From Loigolactobacillus bifermentans DSM 20003 (GTDB lineage Bacteria; Bacillota; Bacilli; Lactobacillales; Lactobacillaceae): 64,000 bases of DNA. The notes under the pieces are model-generated. The model did not search any database and had not been told where the DNA came from. It saw only the letters and a list, made by a program, of their open reading frames with translations. This document shows positions 40,012 through 48,203 of this stretch, piece after piece. The position numbers were made by a program, and so were the translations under genes. The stretch is taken from contig NZ_AZDA01000046.1 of NCBI RefSeq assembly GCF_001434575.1, positions 62,001 to 126,000 of the forward strand, in the 5' to 3' direction. Positions within the stretch are counted from its first letter, which is position 1. Each line of letters opens with the position of its first letter.

Positions 40012-40596
40012 TTGTTTTCTTTTCACCCTAAACAGCACCAACAAAACTTCATGCACGAATGGCAAAAAGTCTTCCCACCTGAGCGCCTTTTCTTTTTAGG
40101 GGTCACCTCAGCCAAACAGGCCCAAACAATTTGTCATGGTTACTGGCAACTTTTTAATCACTACCACGCCAGCAAACATTTAGGCATCATTGATCAACAT
40201 CACAATAGTGTCCTGCCCTACCTGACCGTTAAGGAAAATATTCTGATGAGCCAAGAAAATACCATGACTTGGCGCAACGAGCAGCCACAATGGGGGCAAC
40301 ATGCAATTGAACGTGATTTCTTAGAAAAATCCGGAAAAGATCTGGCACCACTGGATCACTTTTACATCCAGTTTTATCGCCAGATCGTAGGTCGTAAAAG
40401 TGTGATTCTGGTCAACATGATCCTCGACCACCTGCAGCCAGAAGTCGTGCGCGAGATCATCACACGCCTAACCGCTACTTTAAGGGATACCAAGGCAACG
40501 ATTATTGTTTTAACTGCTAATCAAGACCTTTTATCGGCCAATCCACAAGACCGTTTAGATGAAATTCCCAGTTTTAAAATTAAAACCAAAAAATAA
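40012..40596 (+). CDS. ABC ATPase-like protein lacking nucleotide-binding motifs
   Basis: 194 aa from a TTG at 40012, chosen since GAGGTG lies 7 bases upstream (the in-frame ATG at 39997 contains no site before it). The outline of an ABC ATPase is recognisable: NSVLPYLTVKENILM matches the Q-loop/LTVxEN region, KSVILVNMILDHLQPEVVRE sits where Walker B and D-loop belong, and ATIIVLTANQDLL where the switch His strand belongs. But the P-loop is replaced by FFLGVTSAKQAQ (no GxxGxGKS), there is no LSGGQ, the Walker B Asp-Glu is VNM and the switch His is Asn. It should not hydrolyse ATP. Likely a structural or regulatory subunit with the FtsX-like protein. Confidence 0.65.
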   Translation: MFSFHPKQHQQNFMHEWQKVFPPERLFFLGVTSAKQAQTICHGYWQLFNHYHASKHLGIIDQHHNSVLPYLTVKENILMSQENTMTWRNEQPQWGQHAIERDFLEKSGKDLAPLDHFYIQFYRQIVGRKSVILVNMILDHLQPEVVREIITRLTATLRDTKATIIVLTANQDLLSANPQDRLDEIPSFKIKTKK

Positions 40597-40635
40597 TAAG
40601 CATTGGGCCGCCGTAAGGCAGCGCCAATGCTTATT
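40594..40635. terminator. Bidirectional terminator between the pseudo-ABC pair and the histidine kinase
   Basis: Perfect 12-bp stem AATAAGCATTGG/CCAATGCTTATT; an internal GCCGCC...GGCAGC further stabilises it. It overlaps both gene ends. Confidence 0.85.
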
Positions 40636-42094
40636 TTGTTGGTGTCGTTTCAGTAGCTGGTGCATCATCCGGGAAAACCAATTTGAAAGTGGTGCCTTTA
40701 TTTTCTTGGCTTTGAACCTCGATTTGACCATGATGTAACTGAATCAACTGATGAACGATTGCCAAGCCAAGGCCAGATTCACCATACTTGGTATTTTTAC
40801 GAGATGGATCTGCTTTGTAATAGCGTTCCCAAATATTCTTCACTTGGGCCTCAGACATCCCAATCCCAGTATCTTGAACCGTTAAAATCGTCTCATGGAA
40901 ACCCGTTTTCGCGGTGACTGTAATGGTGCCCTTTTGGGTAAACTGAATTGAATTTTGCATAATGTTAAACATGATCTGGACAAACCGATCGTAATCAGCG
41001 TAAACCATCACATCTGGCTGAGACTGAATGATCAGCTTATCATCGGCCTCTTGGGCTTTCTTCGTCAGCTGCATTTTAATATTTTCCAGTGCTTCCGTTG
41101 CATTAAAATGCCGTTTAGATAAGGTGATCTGATTGGTCCGAATCTTTTCGTAATCCAAATTTTCATTTACAATTCGAATCAACCGTTTGGTTTCATTTTG
41201 CATTAACTCAATACTTTTACCGCGCATCTCCTCTGGAATGGCATCATATTGCAGACCTTCCAATAACCCATTGATCGTGGTAAGCGGTGTGCGCATTTCG
41301 TGAGCGGCATCCGCCATAAATTGGCGCCGGCGTTCTTCCTGGCGCTTAATTTCAGCTTGCGATGCTTGCAACGACTGAGCCATGCTGTTAAAGTCTTCCG
41401 CCAGGTCATCAATTTCATCATGTTGCTTCGTTTCCAGATGAATATCAAAGTCGCCCCGCGCCACCTTATGCACGGCGCCTCGTAAGCGATTGATCCGCAA
41501 AATTTGATACCTGGCTAAAATGTAACTCAGAATAATGGCCGCAACACTGGAAATCAGCAACGCAATAAATAAATTATGCTCGATTTTTGCCAGATTGGCA
41601 TGCACATCCGACACCAGTGAGCCAACTGAGATCACCGCTTTTAGCTTACCATCATAGAAATACGGCACTAGCACATCCGTCATTTCAGCACCATTGTTCC
41701 GGCGATTAATATCCCGATCAGACGTCCGGCGAATGCGCTCACCGTTTTCCAGCCGTTTCCAATCCGCTTTGGTCACACTGTGCTTTTGATTTTCTGGCAA
41801 AAGTGGGTAGATCATCTCATTGTCCCCATTAAAAATCGCAAAATGGACCTTTTGCTGGGACAAAACAGCCTCACTATTTTTCAGCATGCTAATTTCAAAC
41901 CCGTGAAACGTCGCCGTTTGTTTATCCACGGTTAGTGCTTGTTGCATCAGGCTATCCGCATAACCTTCCAATTGATTCCAAGTGTTGTTATACACCATTC
42001 GTGTCGTAAATTGAATAAAAAACAAACCAACGATCAATAACGTCGCCATAATAACGGCAAAAAACGCCAGCATTTGCTGATAGATCAGTTTCAT
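40631..42094 (-). CDS. Sensor histidine kinase
   Basis: 487 aa. Two membrane segments (about 10-32 and 170-192) bracket an extracellular sensor domain of about 135 aa; then HAMP (about 193-245), the HisKA dimerisation domain with phospho-acceptor His in FMADAAHEMRTPLTTING (about 265), and the HATPase domain with N-box NIMQNSIQFT, G1 VQDTGIGMSEA and G2 ESGLGLAIVHQLI. Translationally coupled to the response regulator (4-base overlap). The signal is unknown; an envelope-stress role is suggested only by neighbouring wall genes. Confidence 0.93.
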   Translation of the reverse strand: MKLIYQQMLAFFAVIMATLLIVGLFFIQFTTRMVYNNTWNQLEGYADSLMQQALTVDKQTATFHGFEISMLKNSEAVLSQQKVHFAIFNGDNEMIYPLLPENQKHSVTKADWKRLENGERIRRTSDRDINRRNNGAEMTDVLVPYFYDGKLKAVISVGSLVSDVHANLAKIEHNLFIALLISSVAAIILSYILARYQILRINRLRGAVHKVARGDFDIHLETKQHDEIDDLAEDFNSMAQSLQASQAEIKRQEERRRQFMADAAHEMRTPLTTINGLLEGLQYDAIPEEMRGKSIELMQNETKRLIRIVNENLDYEKIRTNQITLSKRHFNATEALENIKMQLTKKAQEADDKLIIQSQPDVMVYADYDRFVQIMFNIMQNSIQFTQKGTITVTAKTGFHETILTVQDTGIGMSEAQVKNIWERYYKADPSRKNTKYGESGLGLAIVHQLIQLHHGQIEVQSQENKGTTFKLVFPDDAPATETTPTK

Positions 42095-42828
42095 GAGGCA
42101 ACCACACCCGAGTCGTCAAACTTGTACCCTACGCCCCAAACCGTTTGAATGACTTGTGGCCCAACCTTTTCGATTTTTTGGCGTAACTTTTTAATATGGG
42201 CATCAACTGTGCGCTCATCCCCGTAATACTGGTAATCCCATACCAATTCCAACAATTGTTCCCGTGAGAAGACTTGCCGCGGATTTTTCGCCAGTGTGTG
42301 TAGCAAATCAAATTCTTTTGGTGTTAATCCCTCGATCTGCTTGTCCATTAAATAGGCTTCCCGGGTTTTTGTATTCAGCTTAAAATGATCCGTTTGCACA
42401 TCAAAATCACTAGTGGTATTTTGCGTTGCAGTCCCCTCTGAGGTTTCACTGAGTTCAGCCCGCCGGTGCAAGGCCTTGATCCGTGCAATTAATGTCATCG
42501 GACTAAAGGGTTTGGTCACATAATCATCCGCACCCATTTCCAAACCTAACACTTGATCGGACTCAGAGTCCCGCGCCGTTAACATAATGATCGGCACTGT
42601 TTTCGAGGTTTCTCGTAATTTTTGGGCGACTTGCATGCCATCTAAGCCCGGTAAATTGAGATCCAATGTAATAATGTCAAACGCATCCGGTGTGGCGTTG
42701 AAGATCTCCAACGCTTCTTGGCCATCATACGCAAAAACAGCCTCCCATTTTTCCTTCGTAAAAAACATATTCATCATTTCTGAAACAGACTTATTATCTT
42801 CAATCATTAAAATTTTCAAGGCGGACAC
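42091..42828 (-). CDS. OmpR/PhoB-family response regulator
   Basis: 245 aa. Receiver domain 1-120 with acidic pocket MIEDN, phospho-acceptor Asp in ITLDLNLPGLDGMQ (about 56), Thr in IIMLTARDSESD and Lys in VTKPF. A low-complexity linker (ELSETSEGTATQN) leads to the winged-helix DNA-binding domain (about 145-240: GLTPKEFDLLHTLAKNPRQV, DERTVDAHIKKLRQKI). Forms a two-component pair with the downstream kinase. Its targets are unknown; the divergent HAD gene and the neighbouring ABC pair are candidates. Confidence 0.94.
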   Translation of the reverse strand: MSALKILMIEDNKSVSEMMNMFFTKEKWEAVFAYDGQEALEIFNATPDAFDIITLDLNLPGLDGMQVAQKLRETSKTVPIIMLTARDSESDQVLGLEMGADDYVTKPFSPMTLIARIKALHRRAELSETSEGTATQNTTSDFDVQTDHFKLNTKTREAYLMDKQIEGLTPKEFDLLHTLAKNPRQVFSREQLLELVWDYQYYGDERTVDAHIKKLRQKIEKVGPQVIQTVWGVGYKFDDSGVVAS

Positions 42829-42971
42829 CCTTTCACCTGATTATCGCTTATTAGTCATTATTATACCGCATTTTGGACATTGATAAAGTTTTCTGAAAAC
42901 ACTGTGTCACATCCACTCACTTTTGTTACACTTAACTTAACACTTGTCCTGATAGAGGCAAGTCTTTTTTG

Positions 42972-43008
42972 CCAAAATAACGTTAAATCTGCGGCGAGGT
43001 TATTTTGG
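42972..43008 (+). promoter_or_regulatory. Hairpin in the HAD phosphatase leader
   Basis: Perfect inverted repeat CCAAAATAAC/GTTATTTTGG (42972-42981, 42999-43008) ending 13 bases before the GAGGAG site. Followed by TTTGGCTTT, a weak T-run; could be an attenuator or an operator. Confidence 0.4.
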
Positions 43009-43037
43009 TTTGGCTTTAAGAGAGGAGTATTTGACAA

Positions 43038-43814
43038 TTGACTTATCGTGCACTTGTTTTCTTTGACCTTGATGGCACGTTGATGAATGCCCAATCAAGA
43101 TTAGATCCAGAGGTTCAGCAGGCCGTGCGCCAGTTGAAACAAAATAACGTTTTACCAATTATTTGCACCGGGCGCAGTCCCCACGAAATTCAAGAGATTT
43201 TGGCCCAAACCCAAATCAAATCCTACATCACCTTAAATGGTGCCTTCATCGTTTACGAAGGCACCACCATTTACCACGGGGATATTGATCCTGATCTAAT
43301 CGGTAAACTGAAGGCTATTACAGCTGGCCACGGCGATGCCTTGGCCTACTATAATGATCAAACCTACCGTGCTTCGACCTTTAACGACTTGGTCAAAGCA
43401 CAATATGATACGTTTAACACCCCTTATCCCAAAGTAGACCCTGACTATTACCTGACACACCCAGTTTACATGTTACTAGTGATCACAGTAAACAATGACA
43501 AACGGTACATTTATCCTTACGGCGATCAATTAACGTTTTACCGTAATTCACCTTATGCCATGGATACGATTCGTCATGGTGAGTCTAAGCAAGCCGGCAT
43601 CAAAACGCTGATTGCTAAAATGGGGCTTGATGGCATTCCCACCTATGCGTTTGGTGATGGTACCAACGATCTACCTATGTTAGAATATGTTGACCACGCA
43701 ATTGCAATGGGTAATGGCATTACAGCTGCTAAAGATCGGGCCGAATACATTACCAGTAAAAATACAGAAAATGGCATTATTCAAGGCCTGCAACATTTTA
43801 ATTTACTCCCGTAA
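43038..43814 (+). CDS. Cof-type HAD-IIB phosphatase
   Basis: 258 aa. HAD motif I FFDLDGTLMNAQ (about 8-19, nucleophile Asp), motif II ICTGRSPHE (Thr about 42), motif III Lys in HGESKQAGIKTLI and motif IV FGDGTNDLPMLEYVDHAIAM (about 210). The IIB cap lies between II and III. TTG start with AGAGGAG upstream. These enzymes dephosphorylate sugar phosphates, FMN or PLP precursors; the substrate cannot be predicted. Divergent from the response regulator gene. Confidence 0.92.
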   Translation: MTYRALVFFDLDGTLMNAQSRLDPEVQQAVRQLKQNNVLPIICTGRSPHEIQEILAQTQIKSYITLNGAFIVYEGTTIYHGDIDPDLIGKLKAITAGHGDALAYYNDQTYRASTFNDLVKAQYDTFNTPYPKVDPDYYLTHPVYMLLVITVNNDKRYIYPYGDQLTFYRNSPYAMDTIRHGESKQAGIKTLIAKMGLDGIPTYAFGDGTNDLPMLEYVDHAIAMGNGITAAKDRAEYITSKNTENGIIQGLQHFNLLP

Positions 43815-43880
43815 GCTTAAAGTCAGCTAAAACAACACCAACGCAATTGCGATTCACAACAGAACAAGGGGGACCTGCTT

Positions 43881-44201
43881 ATCAAAAAAGTCTTAAGTGC
43901 ATTATGCTACCTATCTATTTTATTTGCACCATTTCTCTTTCCGCTGATCGTATGGGTGATTTGTCATAACAATGAGCCTGAGGTTCGGGCTGAAGCCGCC
44001 CGGGCGATGTTGTTGCACATTGTACCATTGGTGATTGTTTTAGTCAGTCTCATCATTATCGGTGGCAACGGCATCATTACCAACAATGCCCAAATCACAG
44101 CTGGCGTTAGTTTCTTACTTTTAGGGATTGCTGGACTGATTGATCTAGTGCTATACATTTACAACATTTATTACGGCATCAAACTGTTATTGCAACACTA
44201 A
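43881..44201 (+). CDS. DUF4870-like membrane protein with an apparent ATC start
   Basis: The conserved part (from a GTG at 43956) is preceded in frame by codons for KKVLSALCYLSILFAPFLF, which is the usual DUF4870 N-terminus and first membrane helix. The only codon at the correct distance (8 bases) from a strong AAGGGGG site is ATC at 43881; there is no ATG, GTG or TTG nearby in frame. So either ATC is the initiation codon, or an ATG was mutated, leaving a weakly translated or internally started gene. 106 aa with three membrane helices (about 5-25, 42-62, 75-98). Function of the family unknown. Ends in a strong terminator. Confidence 0.7.
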   Translation: MKKVLSALCYLSILFAPFLFPLIVWVICHNNEPEVRAEAARAMLLHIVPLVIVLVSLIIIGGNGIITNNAQITAGVSFLLLGIAGLIDLVLYIYNIYYGIKLLLQH

Positions 44202-44203
44202 TC

Positions 44204-44245
44204 AAAAGGGCCACGAAACGATTCAGTCGCTTCGTGGCCCTTTTT
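44204..44245. terminator. Bidirectional terminator
   Basis: Perfect 14-bp stem AAAAGGGCCACGAA/TTCGTGGCCCTTTT between the DUF4870 gene and the convergent flavin-oxidase gene. Confidence 0.92.
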
Positions 44246-44247
44246 GA

Positions 44248-44742
44248 TCAGGCTTGCGTTGGCAAAGCATGTGCCTTCCCAGTTAATTGCTTTAAGGTGA
44301 TTTGAACGACACTGGTCCCACGAATTTGTTGTGGTTTCAAAGCCTTAAAATCAGCTAAACCACGGCCTGTTTCATGTTGCATCAGCAGGTCTAATCCGTG
44401 TGCTTTCAACGCTGGATCCGTTAAGATCACGGCGTTACCATAGCCGATCACACTTTGAAACGCTGCTGAATAGTCAGTGGCTTGCTCACCGGCTGATATC
44501 AAAGTTGCCCCTAGATCAACTTCCACACAAACATGGCCATTGGCCTGTAAACAACTTAGCTTCTTACCTTTCATAGCACCATGAATGTACAGCACGAGTT
44601 GTTCCCCTTGCCACTCATACCCGTAATTCACAGGGACCACGTAAGGAAATACATCATCAAACATGCCGATATGGGCCACGTGTCCTTGGGCGATAATCGT
44701 TTGAATCTTTTCAAAGTCAACTGCTCGGTCTTTCCGTCGCAT
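44248..44742 (-). CDS. Pyridoxamine 5'-phosphate oxidase-like (NimA-type) flavoprotein
   Basis: 164 aa split-barrel fold. N-terminal MRRKDRAVDFEKIQTIIAQG and the strand pattern GHVAHIGMFDDVFPYVVPVN followed by LYIHGAMKGKKLSCLQANGH are typical of the NimA/5-nitroimidazole reductase-like group of the PNPOx superfamily. It likely binds FMN (or another cofactor) and acts in the cytoplasm; substrate unknown. Annotation as nitroimidazole resistance would be over-interpretation. Preceded by no clear promoter. Confidence 0.82.
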   Translation of the reverse strand: MRRKDRAVDFEKIQTIIAQGHVAHIGMFDDVFPYVVPVNYGYEWQGEQLVLYIHGAMKGKKLSCLQANGHVCVEVDLGATLISAGEQATDYSAAFQSVIGYGNAVILTDPALKAHGLDLLMQHETGRGLADFKALKPQQIRGTSVVQITLKQLTGKAHALPTQA

Positions 44743-44839
44743 GTTACCATCTCACATTCTTATGAATTGCTTTTATCATCAAACGGAAACCGTCAAAAGT
44801 CAATATCTGCTTTTACATATTGGCCTGAAAAATATCATG

Positions 44840-46204
44840 TTAATGCTGCGCTAACACAGTGGTGCGTTTTAACGCCAGCACCAACAACCAACCGCCAACT
44901 AATCCGATCAACATAAATGGAAAGAAATCCAAGCCTAATTTATAAAACGGAATGTATTGGCTGGCCCACCCATCAATGCCACTAAAGAACCGCATTTGCG
45001 CAAAGTAAGGTGGCAATGTGTGAATAAAGTCTAAAACGGCTGGAATCAAGGTTAAACCAACTGTGGTGCGATAAATCAGCGGTTGCTTTCCTAAAACTGG
45101 GGTGAGTAACCCTAAAATAATCAACGCCATGGCAATGGGATAAATCAAACTTAATAACGGCGTTGAATACAAAATGATTTGATCCAAACCGAAATTGGCA
45201 ATCAAGAAAGCGCCAATTGAGGTCATGGTTAAGAAGAAGTGATAGCCTAATTTTGGAAAACGCCGCCCCCAATCTTGGGACAATGACGTTAGCATCCCAA
45301 TACAAGACGTGATACAAGCTAAGAACGTTACCGCCCCTAAAATGGCAGTGCCGGCTAAGCCAGTATAATGTTGCATGATCTGGGTAAAGGCTGTTCCACC
45401 ATTATCCGATAAGTGTAAGTATTTTAAACTAGCAGCGCCTAAAGCAATCAAGAAAATATATATGATAGCTTCCAACCCCATACTGATTGCCCCGACCTTC
45501 GCAACCGCTTTTGAACGGGCACCGGCTTTTTGAACGCCAAACAATTTTAAGGCCGTGATAATCGTCACCCCAAAACCGAGACCGGCTAACGCATCCATGG
45601 TGTTATATCCTTGTAAAAAACCATTGACCAAGTTACTGGTTGCACCAGTCGCAGCTGGTAAAAGATTGATCTGGCGTAAGTCTCCTTTGATCACAAAGGC
45701 CATTAAGAAAATAAAAGCTAATAAAATCAATAAAATCGGATTGAGTAATTTTCCAACGTAATCTGTGACTTTGCTTTGATTATAGGACAGTGCAAAGGCA
45801 ATTCCAAAATAAATCAATGAGAAAATCAGTAACCCCATGTGATCCAGTGATTTGGGCAATAATGGCTGAATGCCAATCGAATACGTCACAGTGGCCGTCC
45901 GTGGAGAGGCTACCAGCAAGCCTAAGGTGGCGTGGATCAAAATCAGAAAAAATAGTGCAAACTTACGGCCAACGGGTAATGCTAAATCGTAAACACTGCT
46001 ACTACGGGTTAAACTAATCGCTAAAATAGCCAATAGTGGCAACAAAATCGCGGATAATAAAAACCCTAAAGCCGACGGTGCCCAGTTATGCGCACTTAAT
46101 TGTCCTAAATGAATTGGGAAAATTAAGTTACCTGCCCCAAAGAATAACCCGAATAACAGTGATCCAAGAATCAAATATTGATGTTTCGTTAATTGTTTTT
46201 CCAT
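44840..46204 (-). CDS. brnQ: Branched-chain amino acid carrier BrnQ (T-box controlled copy)
   Basis: Cation-coupled uptake of Leu, Ile and Val; 454 aa with about 12 membrane helices. ATG at 46204 (MEKQLTKHQYLILGSLLFGL) follows GGGAGG; the frame to 46273 would extend into the T-box terminator. LIVCS motif GLFFGAGNLIFPIHLGQLSA (about 17-37), GYNTMDALAGLGFGVTIITA (about 195) and internal GCITS-type region. One of two brnQ genes in the window (the other at 56926-58257), but only this one has a T-box leader. Confidence 0.93.
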   Translation of the reverse strand: MEKQLTKHQYLILGSLLFGLFFGAGNLIFPIHLGQLSAHNWAPSALGFLLSAILLPLLAILAISLTRSSSVYDLALPVGRKFALFFLILIHATLGLLVASPRTATVTYSIGIQPLLPKSLDHMGLLIFSLIYFGIAFALSYNQSKVTDYVGKLLNPILLILLAFIFLMAFVIKGDLRQINLLPAATGATSNLVNGFLQGYNTMDALAGLGFGVTIITALKLFGVQKAGARSKAVAKVGAISMGLEAIIYIFLIALGAASLKYLHLSDNGGTAFTQIMQHYTGLAGTAILGAVTFLACITSCIGMLTSLSQDWGRRFPKLGYHFFLTMTSIGAFLIANFGLDQIILYSTPLLSLIYPIAMALIILGLLTPVLGKQPLIYRTTVGLTLIPAVLDFIHTLPPYFAQMRFFSGIDGWASQYIPFYKLGLDFFPFMLIGLVGGWLLVLALKRTTVLAQH

Positions 46205-46263
46205 TTTTAAAACCTCCCGTGTTGAATCCGACAACTGATACCCCACACTAAGTCCGTCGCCAT

Positions 46264-46598
46264 AAAAAAACACCCTTAGCTAAAAATTAGCTAAGGGCGT
46301 TGAATCGCGTTACCACCTTAATTCCTCATAACCTCACAGTCATGAGCTTGAAACGTACGGCACTTGTCCGGACAAGTGTGATACGTCATTGCTGTAATGG
46401 GCGCAATCCCAGTAACCACTTCGCATCATACGTCGCAGCTACAACTTATAGATTACCTTCGCAACCAACTTGATGATCCACTTGCAGTGACCATGGACTC
46501 CCTGAACATCAAATGCGATTGTTACTCTTCTATGCATCGTCTTTATGAGAATATCTTAATGTTAAGCTTAATAATAAGCCTATTTTCTCATTTGTCAA
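46264..46598 (-). promoter_or_regulatory. T-box riboswitch leader and promoter of brnQ
   Basis: T-box sequence GGTGGTAACGCG (complement of 46306-46317), followed by a terminator stem (46271-46283 with 46287-46299, one mismatch) and seven T. Stem I spans about 46430-46545. A stem containing the perfect 18-base palindrome CACTTGTCCGGACAAGTG (about 46361-46379) lies upstream of the T-box. Promoter: TTGACA (46593-46598), 17 bases, ATTATT (46570-46575); the -35 touches the htpX stop codon. The specifier is not certain; ATC (Ile) triplets are present on the 3' side of stem I. Confidence 0.85.
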
Positions 46599-47486
46599 CT
46601 ACATTTTTTCTAATCTTTGAATCCGCTCTGCAATCGGCGGATGTGTGGCAAAAAGTTGTTGGGTATTTTTCAAGGGATTCGTAATGTACATGGCCGCACT
46701 GGCCTGATCAGCTGTTTTCAACGGCTTGCTGTCTGCTAACAACTTTTCTAAAGCATGGATCAGCCCTAATGGATTACGGGTCAATGCCACGCTACTGGCA
46801 TCGGCTAAATACTCTCGGTTACGTGACAACGCCATTTGGGCCAACGTTGCTGCCAATGGCGCTAATACGATCAGAAGTACCGAAAAAATCGCCAAAATCG
46901 CATTACTATCTTTACTATCACGATCATTGTCCCGCCGATAACCGCCACCCCACCATAACGCATGGGTCCCAATATTCACCAGCAAAGAAATTGCCGCCGC
47001 CAACGCTGCACCAATCGTCGCCAGGCGAATATCATAGTTGCGAATGTGCGAGATCTCATGGCCAATAACGCCTTCTAATTCTTCGCGATTCATCAGCTCT
47101 AACAAACCCGTGGTCGCTGCTACTGCAGCGTGCTCTGGATCACGACCCGTAGCAAACGCATTGGGACTGGCTTCATCGATGATAAAAACACGCGGCATTG
47201 GCACTTGGGCCACGAGCGCCATATCTTCGACAGTGTGCCACAGCTGAGGTTGATCAGCCTTGGTAATTTCCTGGGCATGGTTCATGCGCATCACCACATT
47301 GGTGGCATTGCCCACCATACTAAACATATACACTGCAGTGATGATCAACGCTAACAATAAGCCCCCTAGCCAACTGTTGAAAAAGACATAACCAATCGCA
47401 CACCCCACCAGCAACATGAGTAATAAATAGCCGCCTAAAACCAGCCAAGTTTTACGCTTGTTTTGTGTAATTTGTTGATATAACAT
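46599..47486 (-). CDS. htpX: Membrane zinc metalloprotease HtpX
   Basis: M48 family protease for quality control of membrane proteins. 295 aa. Two N-terminal membrane helices (about 15-55), the zinc motif H-E-x-x-H in [20 protein letters not shown] (about 140), a second hydrophobic pair (about 155-215) and the third ligand Glu in [16 protein letters not shown] (about 225). Forms an operon with lemA (11-base gap), a usual pair in lactobacilli. The protein ends at a stop overlapping the brnQ leader promoter. Confidence 0.94.
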   Translation of the reverse strand: MLYQQITQNKRKTWLVLGGYLLLMLLVGCAIGYVFFNSWLGGLLLALIITAVYMFSMVGNATNVVMRMNHAQEITKADQPQLWHTVEDMALVAQVPMPRVFIIDEASPNAFATGRDPEHAAVAATTGLLELMNREELEGVIGHEISHIRNYDIRLATIGAALAAAISLLVNIGTHALWWGGGYRRDNDRDSKDSNAILAIFSVLLIVLAPLAATLAQMALSRNREYLADASSVALTRNPLGLIHALEKLLADSKPLKTADQASAAMYITNPLKNTQQLFATHPPIAERIQRLEKM

Positions 47487-47497
47487 GCTGCGCCTCG

Positions 47498-48046
47498 CTA
47501 GAATTTCACTTCTGGCACGGCTTTTTCAGCTTCGGGAATTTGTAAAAAGTCGACTGGCTTAAAATGATGCACTTTGCCAACGACATTGCCGGGGAAAGTT
47601 TCCAACTTGTTATTGAAAAAAACAGCCGTTGAATTATACAGTTGACGCGAATACGCAATTTTATTTTCGGTATTGGTTAATTCTTCTTGTAAATTCAAGA
47701 AATTTTGATTGGCCTTTAAATCTGGATAACTTTCTGATAATGCGAAAATACTCCGCAGTGAAGCGGATAATTGGTTCGACGCATCCATTAATTTTTCATG
47801 GTCTTGGCTTGGGGTTTCAACCACTTGATTCCGAGCGGCAACCACTGCTTGTAAGGTTTCCTGTTCATGCTTGGCATACCCTTTGACCGTTGACACCAAG
47901 TTCGGCACCAAATCATTCCGCCGCTTTAGTTGAACGTCGATCTGACTCCAAGACTCATCCGTTTGATTGTGCGCCTTGACCAAGCCATTATAAAAAATAA
48001 TGTAGGCAATGACTAACACAACAATAATCCCAATTGCAATCCACAT
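47498..48046 (-). CDS. lemA: LemA family protein
   Basis: 182 aa with an N-terminal membrane anchor ([20 protein letters not shown]) and a long helical domain. LemA signatures: [20 protein letters not shown] (about 42-60) and [20 protein letters not shown] near the end, closing with [15 protein letters not shown]-like residues (here [15 protein letters not shown]). Role not well defined; gene pairs with htpX. Confidence 0.94.
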   Translation of the reverse strand: MWIAIGIIVVLVIAYIIFYNGLVKAHNQTDESWSQIDVQLKRRNDLVPNLVSTVKGYAKHEQETLQAVVAARNQVVETPSQDHEKLMDASNQLSASLRSIFALSESYPDLKANQNFLNLQEELTNTENKIAYSRQLYNSTAVFFNNKLETFPGNVVGKVHHFKPVDFLQIPEAEKAVPEVKF

Positions 48047-48203
48047 TTCACGACACCTCCATTTAAGTGACCCTATTATACCAAATCACCCGGTCGGCTG
48101 CTGTAAATCTAATTTTTTTCAGAAATCTTATCAGAAACCCAAGATTCTTAAAATTGTGTTGTAAGATAGAAAATGGAAATTTTGAATGAAGGAAGCGAAC
48201 TTT

